In this document: piece by piece, positions 5,033-6,549 of the stretch
Numbering within the stretch: position 1 is the stretch's first letter
How the letters are laid out: every line of letters starts with the position of its first letter
Origin: an uncultured Lachnospiraceae bacterium
Lineage (GTDB): Bacteria > Bacillota_A > Clostridia > Lachnospirales > Lachnospiraceae
Reading direction: 5' to 3'
Assembly: GCA_946621895.1 (NCBI GenBank)
Contig: CAMOOZ010000317.1
Span: 1-6,549, forward strand
Length of the DNA stretch: 6,549 nucleotides
Made by a program: the position numbers and the translations under genes
Notes under the pieces: generated by a model
Databases searched by the model: none
What the model was told of the DNA's origin: nothing
Seen by the model: the letters and a program-made list of their open reading frames with translations, nothing else

Positions 5033-6549
5033 ATGAGAAACGGCTTTACCACCGGAAGCTGCGCCGCGGCCGCCGCAAAGGCTGCCGCCTGGATGCTGTT
5101 TTCCGGACAGGAAAAAAATCAGATCAGCATCATGACCCCGAAGGGGCTGGAATACAATGCGCAGATCGAGGAGATCACAAGGGGAGAGCACTGGGTCTCC
5201 TGCGCTGTCCGAAAGGACGGCGGGGATGACCCGGATATCACCACGGGTGCGCTCGTCTTCGCGAAGGTGACCGGAGAGGAGAAGGAGTCCGGGGAGGCGG
5301 AGATCCTGATCGACGGCGGAGAGGGCGTAGGCAGGGTCACGCGCCCCGGGCTCGATCAGCCCGTGGGGAATGCCGCGATCAATCATGTGCCCAGAGAGAT
5401 GATCACGAAGGAGGTGAAGGAGACCGCTGAGCTCTTCGACTATCATGGGAGGCTTTCCGTGGTCATCTCGATTCCCGAAGGGAAAAAGCTGGCGCTGCGC
5501 ACCTTTAACCCGCGCCTTGGGATCGAGGGCGGCATCTCCGTGCTCGGCACCAGCGGCGTCGTGGAGCCGATGAGCGCCCAGGCCCTTCTGGACACGATCC
5601 GGGCGGAATTATCCGTGCTTTCCTCGGAGGGAAAAAAGCGCTGTGCGATCTCCCCCGGCAATTATGGCCAGGACTACATGCAGGCCGCCTACGGCTTTGA
5701 TCTGGACAGCGCCGTCAAATGCTCCAACTTTATCGGGAATACCTTTGAATATCTGGCGGAATTCGGCTTTACGCGGGTGCTTGCCTGCGGACATATCGGC
5801 AAATTCATCAAGCTCTACGGCGGGATGTTCAACACGCATTCCCATGAAGGGGACTGCCGGATGGAGCTGATGGCCTCTGCCGCGCTGCGGGCCGGCGCAT
5901 CAAAGGAAACTGCCCTTTCCGTGCTTGCTCAGATCTCCACCAGCGCCGCGTTAAAGATGCTTAAGGAGGACGGCGTCCTGATTCCCGTGATGGAGGAGGT
6001 TTTGCGCGGCGTCATGGACACCTTGAATCGCTGGGCCGCCGATCGCTTCAGCGTGGAGTGCGTGATCTATGAAAACGAGTTCGGCGAGCTGGCAAAAACC
6101 CCGGGCGCAGCAGCGCTGATCGCGGAGCTGACGGGGAGGGAGCCTAAGGAACCGTTGATCAATAACGCAGTGGATTCAGCATCGCGAAGCGCCTTATCGC
6201 GAAGCGATTGCGATGCGTCAATGAGGAGTGATCTATTTCCGGTCCCTGAGCAGGAAAAGTGCTCCGTGATCAGCTTTACCGGCAAGGGCTTTGCCTTGGG
6301 GAAGCGGATCGCGGAAGGACTGACTGACACAAAGGTTTACATAAAATCAAAGGCCTTTACGCCGGAGGAAGGCTGCCTTGTCAGGGAGAGCCTGCAAAGC
6401 TGGGCGGAAAGACGGTTTTCCTCCCATACGCCGATGGTGTTCATCGGCGCGCTGGGGATCGCCGTGCGCGCGGTGGCGCCCTTTATCGAAAACAAGCTGA
6501 AGGACGCCCCGGTGGTCGTCTGCTCCGAGGACGGAAAATATGTGATCCC
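5033..6549 (+). CDS. cbiD: CbiD-CbiG fusion: cobalt-precorrin-5B C1-methyltransferase / cobalt-precorrin-5A hydrolase (3' end outside window)
   Basis: The frame stays open for 505 codons and leaves the window without a stop. Residues 1 to about 368 are CbiD, which uses S-adenosylmethionine to methylate C-1 of cobalt-precorrin-5B: GFTTGSCAAAAAKAA near 4-18, KDGGDDPDIT at 61-70, ISPGNYGQDY near 206-215 and GHIGKFIKLYGG with THSHEGD near 253-274. A linker of about 40 residues follows. From about 409 the sequence becomes the N-terminal part of CbiG (ISFTGKG, then FIGALGIAVRAVAP near 470-483), which opens the ring-A lactone of cobalt-precorrin-5A and releases acetaldehyde. The enzymes catalyse consecutive steps, in reverse order along the chain. 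The window ends inside the CbiG N-terminal region, so the rest cannot be assessed. I translated across the junction and found no frameshift. The start is set by AAAGAGG at 5016-5022. The linker contains an in-frame palindromic repeat (6179-6216). Confidence 0.92.
   Translation, partial: MRNGFTTGSCAAAAAKAAAWMLFSGQEKNQISIMTPKGLEYNAQIEEITRGEHWVSCAVRKDGGDDPDITTGALVFAKVTGEEKESGEAEILIDGGEGVGRVTRPGLDQPVGNAAINHVPREMITKEVKETAELFDYHGRLSVVISIPEGKKLALRTFNPRLGIEGGISVLGTSGVVEPMSAQALLDTIRAELSVLSSEGKKRCAISPGNYGQDYMQAAYGFDLDSAVKCSNFIGNTFEYLAEFGFTRVLACGHIGKFIKLYGGMFNTHSHEGDCRMELMASAALRAGASKETALSVLAQISTSAALKMLKEDGVLIPVMEEVLRGVMDTLNRWAADRFSVECVIYENEFGELAKTPGAAALIAELTGREPKEPLINNAVDSASRSALSRSDCDASMRSDLFPVPEQEKCSVISFTGKGFALGKRIAEGLTDTKVYIKSKAFTPEEGCLVRESLQSWAERRFSSHTPMVFIGALGIAVRAVAPFIENKLKDAPVVVCSEDGKYVI
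6179..6216. repeat. In-frame palindromic repeat in the CbiD-CbiG linker
   Basis: ATCGCGAAGCG occurs twice, at 6181-6191 and 6196-6206, with an offset of exactly 15 bases, so the peptide SRS recurs five residues apart (near 385-392). The outer ends GCATCGC (6179-6185) and GCGATGC (6210-6216) are perfect inverted repeats, and ATCGC-GAA-GCGAT (6196-6208) is a complete small hairpin within. Weaker pairing may extend it towards 6173-6223. The codons here (TCA, TCG, CGA, TTA) differ from the CTG/CGC/GCC-rich codons of the flanking domains. This looks like a REP-type element that landed in a tolerant linker without breaking the frame. Confidence 0.6.

Noticed and set aside
6120..6260. Frameshift or gene boundary between cbiD and cbiG
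   Set aside because: Codon-by-codon translation stays open from 5033 to the window end. Although an in-frame ATG exists at 6221-6223, there is no stop before it, so a single fused protein is the simplest reading.
1..6549. CRISPR array, tRNA, rRNA, transposase or prophage genes
   Set aside because: I found no regularly spaced repeats, no tRNA-like cloverleaf and no mobile-element protein in any frame; the window reads as ordinary metabolic chromosome apart from the palindromic elements.

Overview
The window looks like a chromosomal segment from a moderately GC-rich anaerobic Firmicute, most likely a Lachnospiraceae-type Clostridium relative. The clues are strong AGGAGG-type ribosome binding sites, near-consensus TTGAnn/TATAAT promoters, the anaerobic (cobalt-early) cobalamin enzymes CbiD and CbiG, and a DHFR of the kind I associate with gut clostridia. 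The assignment is inference from family recognition, not a database result.

Layout. Bases 1-253 hold no credible gene but contain a run of back-to-back hairpins (about 28-168) that looks like a structured RNA or a dispersed palindromic element. A glutamate-cysteine ligase (GCS2 family, gshA-like) lies on the minus strand, 254-1474. Bases 1475-1687 are a divergent control region: two good plus-strand promoters, a weaker minus-strand promoter, a GTTC-N4-GAAC inverted repeat and a GAACAGACA direct repeat. A plus-strand gene run follows: an unrecognised lipoprotein (1688-3550), dihydrofolate reductase folA (3564-4076), cobS (4073-4864, overlapping folA by 4 bases) and, after a 168-base gap, a CbiD-CbiG fusion (5033 to beyond the window end).

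How the genes fit. CbiG opens the ring-A lactone of cobalt-precorrin-5A and CbiD methylates the product at C-1, so the fusion joins two consecutive corrin-ring steps. CobS acts at the end of the pathway, joining adenosylcobinamide-GDP to alpha-ribazole. FolA supplies tetrahydrofolate, which meets cobalamin at methionine synthase, but nothing here proves that link. The lipoprotein heads the run and its role is unknown. gshA is transcribed away and probably belongs to thiol metabolism.

The least ordinary parts are three: the cobS-cbiD gap, where nearly every base from 4875 to 5005 can be paired (hairpin, three-way junction, hairpin, then the cbiD ribosome binding site); the palindromic repeat inserted in frame in the CbiD-CbiG linker (6179-6216); and the hairpin cluster at 28-168. 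None matches an RNA family I can name. All structures were drawn by eye and no folding or covariance was computed.
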